A stretch of 64,000 nt of DNA from Verrucomicrobiota bacterium. GTDB taxonomy: Bacteria; Verrucomicrobiota; Verrucomicrobiia; Opitutales; Opitutaceae. Made by a program: the position numbers and the translations under genes. Numbering within the stretch: the first letter of the stretch is position 1; each line of letters starts with the position of its first letter. Positions 43,505 to 52,416 of this stretch are shown piece by piece. The stretch lies in NCBI GenBank assembly GCA_016222805.1, contig JACRQG010000004.1, positions 62,001 to 126,000 on the forward strand, written 5' to 3'. Below the pieces are notes generated by a model. It worked only from the letters and a program-made list of their open reading frames with translations, was not told the origin of the DNA and did no database searches.

Positions 43505-44329
43505 ATGAACGACGAATACCCGGCGGTCCTCGACTTCGGCCTGGAGCGCGCGGCGGAAGTCCTCACGCGCGGTTTCTCCGACTACTACATCAAGGTTCCC
43601 TTCACCGCGGCGATGTTGGTGCAGCTGGCCCGGACCGACAGTGTCGACCTGCAGGCGAGCCGGGTCATCCAGCGGGCAGGAACTCCGGTGGGGGTGGCGC
43701 TGATCGCCCGGCGCGGCTGGACGAGCCGGCTGGCGGCGATGGCCGTCGTGCCCGAGGCGAGGCGAAGCGGGGCGGGGCGGGCCGTGATGGAGCAGCTGCT
43801 CGCCGAGGCCCGCGCCCGCGGCGACCGCGCGATGGTGCTCGAGGTGATCGAGCAAAACATGCCGGCGGTGCGCCTGTATGAGGCCACGGGGTTCGCGAAG
43901 GTGCGTCGTCTGGTGGGCTACGCGGGCGCGGGGGAGGCCGACCCGCCGGCGGCCGCGCTCGTCGAGGAGGATCCGCGCGCCCTGGCGACGCTGGTGATCC
44001 GCGATGGGCTCCCGGATCTGCCGTGGCAACTGTCCGGCGAAACCCTGGCCCAGATGACACCGCCCGCCCTCGCGTATCGACTCGAGGGCGCCTGGGTCAT
44101 GCTCGTGAATCCGGGTGCGGCGGCAGTGACCATCCGTGCCCTAATTACCGAACATGGACGGCGCCAGCAGGGGCGGGCGCATGCGGTGCTGCGGGCGGTC
44201 ATGGCCCGCTATCCCGGCAAGGCTTGGAAGGTTCCCGCGATCTGGCCCGAGGAACTGGGCGGGGTCTTCGCGACGGCGGGGCTGGCCCGCAGCGAACTCT
44301 CCCAGTGGCAGATGACGCGGGCGCTGTGA
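43505..44329 (+). CDS. GNAT family N-acetyltransferase
   Basis: 274 residues. The acetyl-CoA-binding motif A is clear: LAAMAVVPEARRSGAGRAVM, with the R-x-x-G-x-G/A pyrophosphate loop, followed by motif B (NMPAVRLYEATGFAKVRRLVGY). That domain covers about residues 10-140. The second half is probably another, degenerate GNAT-like domain, giving the double length. The substrate is unknown. It is probably cotranscribed with the exported protein upstream. Confidence 0.85.
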   Translation: MNDEYPAVLDFGLERAAEVLTRGFSDYYIKVPFTAAMLVQLARTDSVDLQASRVIQRAGTPVGVALIARRGWTSRLAAMAVVPEARRSGAGRAVMEQLLAEARARGDRAMVLEVIEQNMPAVRLYEATGFAKVRRLVGYAGAGEADPPAAALVEEDPRALATLVIRDGLPDLPWQLSGETLAQMTPPALAYRLEGAWVMLVNPGAAAVTIRALITEHGRRQQGRAHAVLRAVMARYPGKAWKVPAIWPEELGGVFATAGLARSELSQWQMTRAL

Positions 44330-44471
44330 GGTGGCGGAAACGCTGCCGGTGGCCGAGTGGCGATTCGTTTCAAGGCGGGGAAACTCGCCCGCGGAACCAA
44401 GGGAGCCACCGTCGGCGCCCCGTTTGGCCGGTGTGGTTCAAGGGGACGCGGCTTGCGTCCGGCGGGCAGTC

Positions 44472-45428
44472 TCAACCGCCGATCAGCCGCCGGAGGTTGC
44501 CTCCGAGCACCAGGTCCGTCTCCTCGGCCGGCAAACCCCAGGCGCGGATTTCGGCGAGATCGTCCCGGAGCGCGCGCCGGTTGTCCGAGTTCCATGGATA
44601 CCCATGCCCGTAGACGATGCGAGCCGGGCCGGCGACGTCGCGCAACGTGCGGATTTGTTCCGCGCGCAGGCCGCTTTCCGGAAAGCGGCCGGTCGGGCCG
44701 GTCTCCATCGTGTAGCCGGCATAGGTCGTCTGCTTGTGGTTCATGAGCACGGACAGGGCCTGATCAAACAGCGCCATGCCTCCGACATGCTCGATCAGGA
44801 TCGGCAGTTTGGGATGGTCGCGGGCGATGTCGTCGAGCAGCAGCGGCAGGTAGTGTTTGAGATACCAGCCATGCGCCCCGGTGTGGCAGACCACCGGTAG
44901 TCGCAGTTCCTCCGCGGCGGCAAAGAACGGCCGGCAGGCGGGATCGTTGAGGGCCGTCTTCATCACCGGAGGATGGATCTTGATCCCCTTCAACTTCATC
45001 GCCGCACAGTCGCGGACCCGGCGGGCCGCATCGGGGTGTTTGGGATCGATGGCGGCAAAGCCGACCAGATTGGGATGGGAGGCCAGGGTGTGCACCAGCC
45101 ACTCGTTGGGATCCCGGCCCTCCTGGGCCACGAAGGGCGCGAAGACCACCGCCCCCGCCACTCCGGCGTCCGCCAGGGTTTCCTGCAGGTCGCCGACCGT
45201 GCCGACATGCGGCCGGCCGCTGGTGTCGCGGCCAAACTTCTTCGCGGCGATGTGGCAGTGGTTGATAAAAGGAGCGGGTCGCGAGGCGGAGGCGGCCGGG
45301 GTGGCAGCGGTGAACCGTGGGGCAAGGGCCAATCCGGCGGTTCCGGCGATTGAAGCCAACCAGTTCCGGCGGGAAATCGACCGGGAGCGAGGCCGGATTT
45401 CCGGCGTTGGAGCAGCGGAGCGGATCAC
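44472..45428 (-). CDS. Tat-exported amidohydrolase-2 family protein
   Basis: 318 residues from a GTG. A twin-arginine signal (ISRRNWLASIAG, with SRRNWL) precedes the amidohydrolase_2 TIM barrel. It begins with FINHCHI (HxH-like; the first His is replaced by Asn-His-Cys-His spacing), has GIKIHPPVMK (barrel Lys/His), VVCHTGAHG, EHVGGMA and a late YGHGYPW Asp-equivalent. Enzymes of this family decarboxylate or hydrolyse aromatic or lactone acids, and the intact set of His residues suggests a working metal centre. Read alone, convergent with the GNAT gene. Confidence 0.85.
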   Translation of the reverse strand: MIRSAAPTPEIRPRSRSISRRNWLASIAGTAGLALAPRFTAATPAASASRPAPFINHCHIAAKKFGRDTSGRPHVGTVGDLQETLADAGVAGAVVFAPFVAQEGRDPNEWLVHTLASHPNLVGFAAIDPKHPDAARRVRDCAAMKLKGIKIHPPVMKTALNDPACRPFFAAAEELRLPVVCHTGAHGWYLKHYLPLLLDDIARDHPKLPILIEHVGGMALFDQALSVLMNHKQTTYAGYTMETGPTGRFPESGLRAEQIRTLRDVAGPARIVYGHGYPWNSDNRRALRDDLAEIRAWGLPAEETDLVLGGNLRRLIGG

Positions 45429-45531
45429 GTTCCCAGCACAGACGATTTAAGGTCGGGGCGCGATCGCCAAGTGGTACGCGAGCCGGCTTTGGAGGCGTGC
45501 CCGCCGGTTTCCCTTCGCCGGCCGTCCGGGC

Positions 45532-46125
45532 TCACGCCAGGCGCAGCCAGGGTTCTGGATCTTCGCCCTCGTCCTTCCGAAGCGAGATCTCCCTGGCCTC
45601 GTTTGGTTGCGCCACTCCAGAGCGCGGAGACGTATTGCCCCACAAGTCGTGAGCTCGGGGCGCGGTGGCGCGCGCCGGCGGAAACCGGCGGGCGGCTCGA
45701 AAATACCACCGCAGTGCCCGCCGGGCGTGGGGGCGGGCCGACAGCAGCGGCACGATGGCCAGGTATTCGCGGGCATTCGACGGGTCGACCGGAAGCTCCA
45801 GGACCTCGCAATAGCGAAGGAAGCGTTGGATCTCGATCGCGTAGCGTCCCCGTTCGAAGGGGGAAAGGCGGGCGGCGGCGAGGGCGTCCTTCCACGGGAA
45901 AACGGAGGAATCCGGTGGGATATGCGCAAGCCGGCGCGGAGTGGGGTGGTGGGGCTTCAGGGGGGCACTCGAGCCGGGCTGGCGTCGTGGTGTCACGGCC
46001 GAGTTAACCCCAAATTTGGGTATAAGGCCCGGGGGCTGTGCTGAAGTCACGGTGGGCGGGGCGACCTGCCCCGCGCGAGGCGGGCACCGAAACCAAGGAT
46101 CGGGCCGAGGTCGTCCCACCCACAC
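45532..46125 (-). CDS. Orphan N-terminal domain of a tyrosine/integron-type integrase
   Basis: Up to 197 residues; the true start is unclear because no Met follows the first codon. Residues about 70-150 (PPDSSVFPWKDALAAARLSPFERGRY ... EIQRFLRYCEVLELPVDP ... AREYLAIVPLLSARPHARRALRWYFRAARR) match the SAM-like core-binding domain at the start of integron-type integrases. The catalytic domain is absent, and the end is a Glu/Asp-rich tail. It may be a broken integrase or a small DNA-binding relic. A perfect 12-bp palindrome (46009-46020) lies inside the frame. Confidence 0.4.
   Translation of the reverse strand: MWVGRPRPDPWFRCPPRAGQVAPPTVTSAQPPGLIPKFGVNSAVTPRRQPGSSAPLKPHHPTPRRLAHIPPDSSVFPWKDALAAARLSPFERGRYAIEIQRFLRYCEVLELPVDPSNAREYLAIVPLLSARPHARRALRWYFRAARRFPPARATAPRAHDLWGNTSPRSGVAQPNEAREISLRKDEGEDPEPWLRLA
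46009..46020. repeat. Perfect 12-bp palindrome CCCAAATTTGGG
   Basis: An A+T-centred palindrome in otherwise G+C-rich DNA, near the 5' end of the orphan integrase-like frame. It may be a protein-binding site or a remnant recombination site. Confidence 0.4.
46056..46074. repeat. REP-like hairpin GCGGGGC-N5-GCCCCGC
   Basis: 7-bp perfect arms. With the flanking GTGGGC and GCGCG it matches a second copy at 60902-60926 (shared pattern GTGGGCG-S-GGCGA...GCC...CGCGCG). It looks like a dispersed intergenic repeat. Confidence 0.55.
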
Positions 46126-46143
46126 AAACCTGCCAAAGCAAAG

Positions 46144-47643
46144 TCAATCGGTGCCGCGCAGGTCGTAGCAGAGCAGACGGGCCGTCGTGCCCTGGTCGCG
46201 ATCGGGGGTGTTCTGGCAGATGTAGATCAAGCCGCGGCTCAGCGCCGGAGGAGTCCAGGTCTCGGTCGCAGCGAACAGCCAGGTGCGGGCCAGGATGCGG
46301 CAGCCGGCGGGTGAGAGATCGAGCCACAGCAGATGTCCGAATTCCCCAAGGCAAAGCACGCCTCCGTCGACCTGCACGAGCCACGACCGGAACGTCCCCG
46401 CGGTGATTTCCCGGGCACCGCGCGCGCCGGGGAGGGTCTCGCGCCAGAGTGGTTGCGTGCGCCAGACTTCGTGTCCCGTGGCCAGAGAGACGCAGACGAG
46501 TTCGGCATCCTGGGGCCCGTGCCCATGGACGCCGTAGACGTGTCCGCCGATCACGAGGGCCGTCATGAAGTGAATGCCGAAGTTGGGATTGGTCCAGACC
46601 GTGCGGACTCCGCCGCCGGCTTCGCTTTCCACCAGGGCGGCGCCGGAGCCGTAGCACTCCGAAACCAGCACGCGCGAGCCGCTGACCACCGGTGCGGCGG
46701 CGTTGACCGACTCGTAGCGCTTGCCGCGCCAGGGAAAGCGGAAATCCACCCGGCCATCCTCCGGATCAAGGCAGAGCAGGCCGCCGGTCGGCGGCTTGCT
46801 CTCGCCGCCGGCAAAGATCAGGACGCGCTCCCGGCCGTGGAGCACGTGTGGCACCGGGGCGGCGTAGCCCGCTCCCCAGCTCGTTTCGGCGCCCCAGAGG
46901 AGCGCCCCGGTTTCCAGGTGGAAAGCGGCGACCGCGGGTCCACCGGGCGCGCCGAGCACGACGATGACGCGGTGGCCGTGCACGAGGGGAGAGGCGCCCA
47001 CGCCAAAGAAATTCTGGCGCAGGCTGAATTCGGCGGCGAGGTCGCGTTGCCATAGGACCTGCCCGTCGGCGAGGGCGAGGCAGCGCAGGCGACCTTCGGC
47101 GCCAAAGGTGATCACCCGGTCGCCGGCGATGACGGGACTGGCCCGCGGCCCGGAGTTGTAGCCGTAGCGATCCCGGTAGGAGGTGGGTTGCCGCGATTGC
47201 CAGAACCGGCGGCCGGAAGACGCCTCGAGACAGTCGATGACTTCCTCGTTGCCGACGCGGTGGAAGAGCACGACCCGGTCACCGGCGACCACCGGGGCCG
47301 CGAATCCCTCTCCTTTCCTCATCTCCCAGCACGGCTGCATGGTCCCCGGCGCGAAGTCGTGACGAAGGGCGGTTTCAGGGGAGACCATGTTATACGACGG
47401 GCCCAGAAAGGTGGGCCAGTCGGAGACCTTGGCTCCGGCACGCAAGGGACGAGGGGCTGCGTGGAAAGTGACTTCCGGATTGGGCGCTGGTCGCACCGCG
47501 GTGGACAGCCTCGCCGGAGGCACCGACCGGGGTGGCGCCGGATCGACAAACCGACGGGTGCCGGGCGAGCCTGCCGGAGTTTGCGCGGCCAGCGGCGCGG
47601 CACAGAAGCAGGCAAGAAGGAGGGCTCGAGGGGCCAGGATCAT
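46144..47643 (-). CDS. Secreted PQQ-like beta-propeller protein
   Basis: 499 residues. A signal peptide (LALLLACFCAAPLAAQ-like) and a Pro-rich linker are followed by seven or eight repeats of the PQQ/YWTD-like blade pattern (for example ALADGQVLWQRDL, LETGALLWGAE, LATGHEVWRT), each ending in a Trp. Related proteins such as BamB-like or quinoprotein-like propellers bind other proteins or, with specific residues, PQQ. No PQQ ligands were identified, so a scaffold or binding role is more likely. It diverges from the membrane-protein gene. Confidence 0.8.
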   Translation of the reverse strand: MILAPRALLLACFCAAPLAAQTPAGSPGTRRFVDPAPPRSVPPARLSTAVRPAPNPEVTFHAAPRPLRAGAKVSDWPTFLGPSYNMVSPETALRHDFAPGTMQPCWEMRKGEGFAAPVVAGDRVVLFHRVGNEEVIDCLEASSGRRFWQSRQPTSYRDRYGYNSGPRASPVIAGDRVITFGAEGRLRCLALADGQVLWQRDLAAEFSLRQNFFGVGASPLVHGHRVIVVLGAPGGPAVAAFHLETGALLWGAETSWGAGYAAPVPHVLHGRERVLIFAGGESKPPTGGLLCLDPEDGRVDFRFPWRGKRYESVNAAAPVVSGSRVLVSECYGSGAALVESEAGGGVRTVWTNPNFGIHFMTALVIGGHVYGVHGHGPQDAELVCVSLATGHEVWRTQPLWRETLPGARGAREITAGTFRSWLVQVDGGVLCLGEFGHLLWLDLSPAGCRILARTWLFAATETWTPPALSRGLIYICQNTPDRDQGTTARLLCYDLRGTD

Positions 47644-47906
47644 CGGGGAGTGGGCGGCGCGGTCGCCAGTGGAAGGGTAGGCGAATCGCCCGCGAGAGCA
47701 TAGGAAGTTCTCGTGCAGGAAAAGCCAGTCGATCCCCCTCGCCGTCCGAACCCGCCGGGGAGGTCCCTGCCGGGAGCGGAAGGGACAGGCAATCGGTCGG
47801 CTGGCCCGGCGCCAGCACGGGGCGCTTTCTGAGTCGCCGCCTCGCCGCCGGAGACTTGAATCGGCGACGGAATACCCCTTGGCGTCACGCCCGCCTCACC
47901 CCACCC
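47644..47906. other. Divergent spacer
   Basis: 263 bp between the divergent beta-propeller and membrane-protein genes. It must contain both promoters. No RNA gene or obvious repeat is seen. Confidence 0.4.
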
Positions 47907-49139
47907 ATGAATGCCGCGCAGCCGAGTCACGCTGGGCCGTCGGTCCTCACCCCGGGCAGATGGCGCCTGGCCTTCGTCGCTGCGAGCCTGGTGATCGCGA
48001 TGCACGCCCTCTGGGCGGCGTGGCTTTCCGGCTCCCCGCTTCCGCCCATCGTGGTGCCCCGGCAGGCCAACGGCGATGCCGTCCTCGGAGAAGTCTCGTT
48101 GCGGCTCGGCCCCGAAATGAGCCCCGTGCTCGTGGAACTCCACACAAGGCTGGTGGGAGGAGGTTCTCCCCGGTGCGAGTTCGAGCTGATCGCGCCGGAC
48201 GGACGCACCGTGGCCAAACGCGATACTGGAGCACCGGAGCGCGACCCCGATTCAGGTCGAAGCGGCTTCGATCAGCGCCGCCTCGAAGAGGAAAGGGTCA
48301 CACGGCTGGTCCGATTCGAGGTCACGAAGGCCGGACCCCATCGGCTCCGGGTTTCTGTCACCCCGGGTGAATGGCAGGAACTGCGTACGGTCGAGATCCG
48401 CGCCCAGCGCAACGCGGCTGAATCCCATTTCTTCCGCAACCTGGCGGCACTGGTGCTGATCTATGTTGCGATCGGCCAGTGGCGGAAAGGGCGGACCTCC
48501 CCAGCGCCGTCCACGCCAGCCGAGCCACGCCAGCCACCGTCGCCGGCGCTGCCGCCGGAGGAGCGGAGGCGACGGCGGATACAGCTCGAGGGACTGGCCT
48601 TGTTGATCAGCGTGGTTCGTCTGCCGCTCATCGGGTCCTATACCGCCCTGCTAATCATTGCCCTGATCGTGGGATTTGGATTTGGGGACGGAGGCTCACG
48701 CTGGGAGGCGGCGAAGGGGGTGCTGGAGTCCCTGGCGGGTTACGAGCGGTACCTGGCCTGGGTTCTGCCGCAAGGCGAGTATCACGGATGGGAGGTTGCG
48801 TGGGTGCTCGGTGCCATCGGGGGGACCATCACCTTTGCCATCTACCTATTTACGCTGCCATTCCGCCTGCTCCTGCCACCGCGACCGCCCCCGACCTTCC
48901 GCCAACGGGCAGGGCGTATGTTCTACTGGCATGTTGCCCTGGTGGTGGCCTGCGGGTTCTGGTGGGCGGGGCAGCCCGGGCTGACCGGTGAGACTTACGA
49001 GGAGATGCTCATCGTGTTCAGCGTGCTCAATGCCATGCTCTATGGTCCTGCGCTGTTGCTGGCCACCGTCACCGGCTGGATAGAACGGTCGATTGGTCAG
49101 CTGGCAGCGCCTTCCAGGGGCGGTTGGCGGCAGAACTGA
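47907..49139 (+). CDS. Multi-pass membrane protein of unknown function
   Basis: 410 residues from the ATG at 47907. One N-terminal helix (WRLAFVAASLVIAMHALWAAW) is followed by an extracytoplasmic beta-rich domain (about 45-180) and a cluster of about six helices in the second half (ALLIIALIVGFGFG, WVLGAIGGTITFAIYLFTLPF, MFYWHVALVVACGFWW). A Pro-rich, basic loop divides the two. I recognise no family. It is followed by a beta-propeller gene after 208 bp. Confidence 0.65.
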   Translation: MNAAQPSHAGPSVLTPGRWRLAFVAASLVIAMHALWAAWLSGSPLPPIVVPRQANGDAVLGEVSLRLGPEMSPVLVELHTRLVGGGSPRCEFELIAPDGRTVAKRDTGAPERDPDSGRSGFDQRRLEEERVTRLVRFEVTKAGPHRLRVSVTPGEWQELRTVEIRAQRNAAESHFFRNLAALVLIYVAIGQWRKGRTSPAPSTPAEPRQPPSPALPPEERRRRRIQLEGLALLISVVRLPLIGSYTALLIIALIVGFGFGDGGSRWEAAKGVLESLAGYERYLAWVLPQGEYHGWEVAWVLGAIGGTITFAIYLFTLPFRLLLPPRPPPTFRQRAGRMFYWHVALVVACGFWWAGQPGLTGETYEEMLIVFSVLNAMLYGPALLLATVTGWIERSIGQLAAPSRGGWRQN

Positions 49140-49347
49140 CTCCGAAGTCCGGGCGTCTGTGGGGCGGCAGCACCCCCGCGCCCGACCACGCGCCGAGGCC
49201 AGAGCGGAATCCGGAGATGGGGATCTGCGTCGGAGGTGATCAAATTGCGTTGCACTGGCGGTCGATTGTGCGGCGTTTTCTTGGTGTCAGGGGCCGCCGA
49301 CCGGAGTCCCGTCCGGGGGCGGACATCGAAGTTCGACGACTCCTCTC

Positions 49348-50619
49348 ATGAAACTGCTCTTCCGCCTCCTCCGCATCGTGCCGGGCCTTGGCGCCGGCCT
49401 TTCGTTCGCCACCGCCGCCGAATGGTCCCACCTCATGGGCCCGAATCTCGACCGCAAGGCCGCCGAGCCGGCTCCGGCCCGCTGGACAGCCGGCCAGCCC
49501 CGGCGAGTCTGGGAAACCCCAGCGGTCGGTGGGTTCAGTTCCTTTGTCACCGGAGGCGGTCGGGCCTACACGGTGATCCTCGCCGACGGCGAGGGAGGAA
49601 AACGCGAAACCGCCATCGCGGTCGACCGCCAGAACGGCAAGGAGCTGTGGCGGACGACGCTTGGCATCGCGACCTACGAAAAGGGCGGCGATCGCGGAGC
49701 CAAGGGCAACGACGGCGGCGATGGGCCGCGGGCCACTCCGGTCTTCGCCGACGGGCGGATCTTTGTCTTTGGATCGAAGTTCGATCTGTACGCGCTGCAG
49801 GCCGACACGGGAAAGGTGATCTGGAAGCGCGACCTCATCAAGGAGCATGGCGGCAAGGCCATCCAATGGTCCAACGCGATCACTCCCCTCCTGGTCGGGG
49901 ATCGCCTGCTGGTCGCGGGAGGCGGGGAGAAACAGACCTACCTGGCCCTGCGGCCGGCCACGGGTGAGGTCATCTGGAAAAGCGGCACCGATCGGCCGAC
50001 GCATGCGACGCCGGCGCTGGCGACGATTCACGGCCAGCAGCAGGCGATTTTCCTCATGGTCCGCGGACTCGTGGCCATTGACCCCGCGGACGGACGCGAA
50101 CTGTGGCACTATCCGTTTCCGTTCCGGGTCTCGACCGCGGCGTCGCCCGTGGTGTGGAACGACATGGTGTTCTGCACCGCCGGCTACGGCGTGGGCGGGG
50201 CGGCCTGCCAGCTCAAGCGCGATGGGAGCAAGTGGGAGGTGACGGAACTCTGGCGCAGCCCGAGCAACAAGGACACCGCCGCCCACTGGAGCACCCCGGT
50301 GGTGCACGAGGGGTACATGTACGGATGTTATGGGTACGCCGAGTACGGCACCGCGGCGTTCAAATGCGTCGACATCCGGACGGGCAAGGTACAGTGGAGC
50401 CAGCCGGGCTTCGGGCACGGGCAGGTCATCATGGCCGGCAACCGCCTGATCGCGACGAGCGATGGAGACCGCCTCGTGTTGCTTGAGCCCGACCCGAAGG
50501 CCTATCGCGAGGTGGTCGGTGCCAAGGTGATCGAAGGAAAGGTCTGGGCCAGTCCGGCACTGAGCGGCGGCCAGGTCCTGCTGCGCAGCACCACGCACGG
50601 CGTCTGCCTGGAACTCTGA
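49348..50619 (+). CDS. Secreted PQQ-like beta-propeller protein (second copy type)
   Basis: 423 residues with a signal peptide (SFATAAE) and blades with the outer-strand Trp pattern (DRQNGKELWRTTLG, ADTGKVIWKRDLI, PATGEVIWKSG, DGRELWHY). It resembles verrucomicrobial and planctomycete 'PQQ-binding-like beta-propeller' proteins found near catabolic or sulfatase loci. It is related in kind to the propeller protein encoded on the other strand at 46.1-47.6 kb but not a close copy. A structural or binding function is likely. Confidence 0.85.
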   Translation: MKLLFRLLRIVPGLGAGLSFATAAEWSHLMGPNLDRKAAEPAPARWTAGQPRRVWETPAVGGFSSFVTGGGRAYTVILADGEGGKRETAIAVDRQNGKELWRTTLGIATYEKGGDRGAKGNDGGDGPRATPVFADGRIFVFGSKFDLYALQADTGKVIWKRDLIKEHGGKAIQWSNAITPLLVGDRLLVAGGGEKQTYLALRPATGEVIWKSGTDRPTHATPALATIHGQQQAIFLMVRGLVAIDPADGRELWHYPFPFRVSTAASPVVWNDMVFCTAGYGVGGAACQLKRDGSKWEVTELWRSPSNKDTAAHWSTPVVHEGYMYGCYGYAEYGTAAFKCVDIRTGKVQWSQPGFGHGQVIMAGNRLIATSDGDRLVLLEPDPKAYREVVGAKVIEGKVWASPALSGGQVLLRSTTHGVCLEL

Positions 50620-50916
50620 TCCACCGTTGCGCGTCGGGGGTGCGGAGGCCTCAAGCCACCGGCGCCGCTTCGCGACGTCTCTCCTGTAGCCGGGGGCGCC
50701 GACCCCGGCCGTCAGCCTCGATCCGTTTGATCGGGGCCGGCCTCAACGAGGCCGGTTCCATCGTGCCGTGATTCTCCGAACGGCTTTTCAACGATGGATG
50801 GACACGACCGGACCTCGATGAAGGTCGGTCCCGTGGTGTTTGTTCGTGGCGGTCCGTGATTGGGAAAGTCCGGGACGCTGCCTCATGAAGACGGTCCGGT
50901 GACCGGCGGGGCCTGG
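50620..50916. other. Spacer with two related hairpin repeats
   Basis: 297 bp between convergent genes. It holds two hairpins of one family: CCGGCCTC-AAC-GAGGCCGG (50737-50755) and GACCT-CGATGA-AGGTC (50811-50826), each embedded in similar CCGG...CGGT.CC sequence. They are probably REP-like elements and may also terminate the two converging transcripts. Confidence 0.5.
50737..50755. repeat. REP-like hairpin CCGGCCTC-AAC-GAGGCCGG
   Basis: Perfect 8-bp stem with a 3-nt loop, and a divergent sister hairpin 70 bp to the right. Located between the stops of the beta-propeller and antiporter genes. Confidence 0.6.
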
Positions 50917-52146
50917 TCACCGGTGTCGCCCGACCAGGTGCTCGAAGATCGGCGAGGCCATCAGCGTCGTGACCACCGCCATGATCACGAGCGTGGCGAA
51001 CAGTGCCGGCGAGATGATCCCGCGCTGCAGGCCGATGTTGATGATGATGAGTTCCATCAGGCCCCGCGCATTCATCAGGGTCCCGATGCCGAGTGACTCG
51101 CGATTGCCCAGGCCGGTCGCCCGCGCGGCGAGCCAGCACGCCACGCCCTTGCCTCCCACGGCGGCCAGCAACACGAGCCCGGCCATTCCCCACAGCCACC
51201 AGGAGTCGAGCAGGCCGATCTGGGTGTTGAGTCCGGAATAGGTGAAGAAGAGCGGCAGCAACAGGGCGACCGTGAGCGGCTGGATGCGGTGCATCAGCTC
51301 ATCCGCAACCAGGCCGCGCGGCATCGCCGCGCCCATGACAAACGCGCCGAAGACCGCGTGCAGGCCGATGGCGTCGGTGCACCAGGCTCCCAACGCCAGC
51401 AGCACGATGCAGCCGACGAACTCCCGATCGGAGAGCAGGCCGCGCGCCGCGACTCCTTCCGCCCAGCGGGCGAGGAGGGGCCGGATCACGAGCAGCACGA
51501 CCAGCACGTAGGCGATGCCGCCCCCGATGTTGGCCACGGCGTAGCTCAGGTTGCGATCAAAGCTGGCCAGCACCACGGCCAGAAGCGCCCAGGCGGTGGC
51601 GTCATCGATGGCGCCGGCCCCGAGCGCCACCGTTCCCATCGTCGTGCCGGCGAGCTTCTTGAAATGGATGATGCGCGCGAGCATCGGGAAGGCCGTGACA
51701 CACATCGAGGCACCGAGGAAGACCGTCGCCTCGAGCAGCGTGGTCTTTTCCGGAAAGAGGTTCGTGTGCCCGTGAAAATACCAGCCGAGGAGGGCGCCGA
51801 GCACGAAGGGAGCCACCATGCCGGCCAGCGACACCGCGACGGCGCTCCGCATCTGCTTCCGGACGATGTCGACCCGAAACTCGATTCCGACGACAAACAT
51901 GTAGGCCGCGAGTCCGAGCTGGGAGACCGGAAAGAGCACGCGCATCGTGTCCGCTGGAAACAGGCGGGTCTGCAGCTCCGGCCAGAACAGCCCGAGGAGG
52001 GAAGGGCCGAGCAGCACGCCGGCGATCATCTCGGAAACGACCTGGGGCTGCCCCAACCGCCGGCCGATCAGCCCCACCACCTGGCAGAACGCCAGGATCA
52101 CGGCGATCTGCAGGAAGAAGTGAATCGCCAGTTGGAGGTTCGTCAT
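50917..52146 (-). CDS. CPA2 family Na+(K+)/H+ antiporter
   Basis: 409 residues from the ATG at 52146. About 12 transmembrane helices in the KefB/NapA-like arrangement: QPQVVSEMIAGVLLGPSLLG (helix 2 motif), FVVGIEF, GASMCVTAFPMLARII, the ion-site segment LGAGAIDDATAWALLAV with Asp-Asp, LPLFFTYSGLNTQIG and TLMNARGLMELIIINIGL with Asn-Ala-Arg-Gly. The DD pair suggests an electrogenic Na+/H+ exchanger. There is no TrkA regulatory domain, so it is the short form. Convergent with the beta-propeller gene. Confidence 0.93.
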   Translation of the reverse strand: MTNLQLAIHFFLQIAVILAFCQVVGLIGRRLGQPQVVSEMIAGVLLGPSLLGLFWPELQTRLFPADTMRVLFPVSQLGLAAYMFVVGIEFRVDIVRKQMRSAVAVSLAGMVAPFVLGALLGWYFHGHTNLFPEKTTLLEATVFLGASMCVTAFPMLARIIHFKKLAGTTMGTVALGAGAIDDATAWALLAVVLASFDRNLSYAVANIGGGIAYVLVVLLVIRPLLARWAEGVAARGLLSDREFVGCIVLLALGAWCTDAIGLHAVFGAFVMGAAMPRGLVADELMHRIQPLTVALLLPLFFTYSGLNTQIGLLDSWWLWGMAGLVLLAAVGGKGVACWLAARATGLGNRESLGIGTLMNARGLMELIIINIGLQRGIISPALFATLVIMAVVTTLMASPIFEHLVGRHR

Positions 52147-52416
52147 GAGGGGGCGGCAGGCGAGACGTCCGAAGGGGCGGGCGGTTGCGCTGCTCCAACA
52201 CATGCGGCCCGGCCGGGGCGTCAATCGCGCCCGCGGATTTCCAGTGGCCTCCGAACCGGTCCGGCGGTCGGAAGGGCCGGGCGGACGGCGCCCCGGCGAA
52301 CTCCGGGCTTGCGGCCGGCCCGGGCGCGCGCTGCAACCGTCGGGTCCCGCCAGCGTCTTGCGCCCCGGTAGATCCGTCCGCCTTTCGCCGTTCGCTCGCG
52401 GCTGCCTCCCTCCGCC

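Noticed and set aside
44355-44375. GGTGGCCGAGTGG resembling a tRNA-Ser D-arm
   Set aside because: No anticodon arm, T-arm or acceptor pairing is found within 100 bp.
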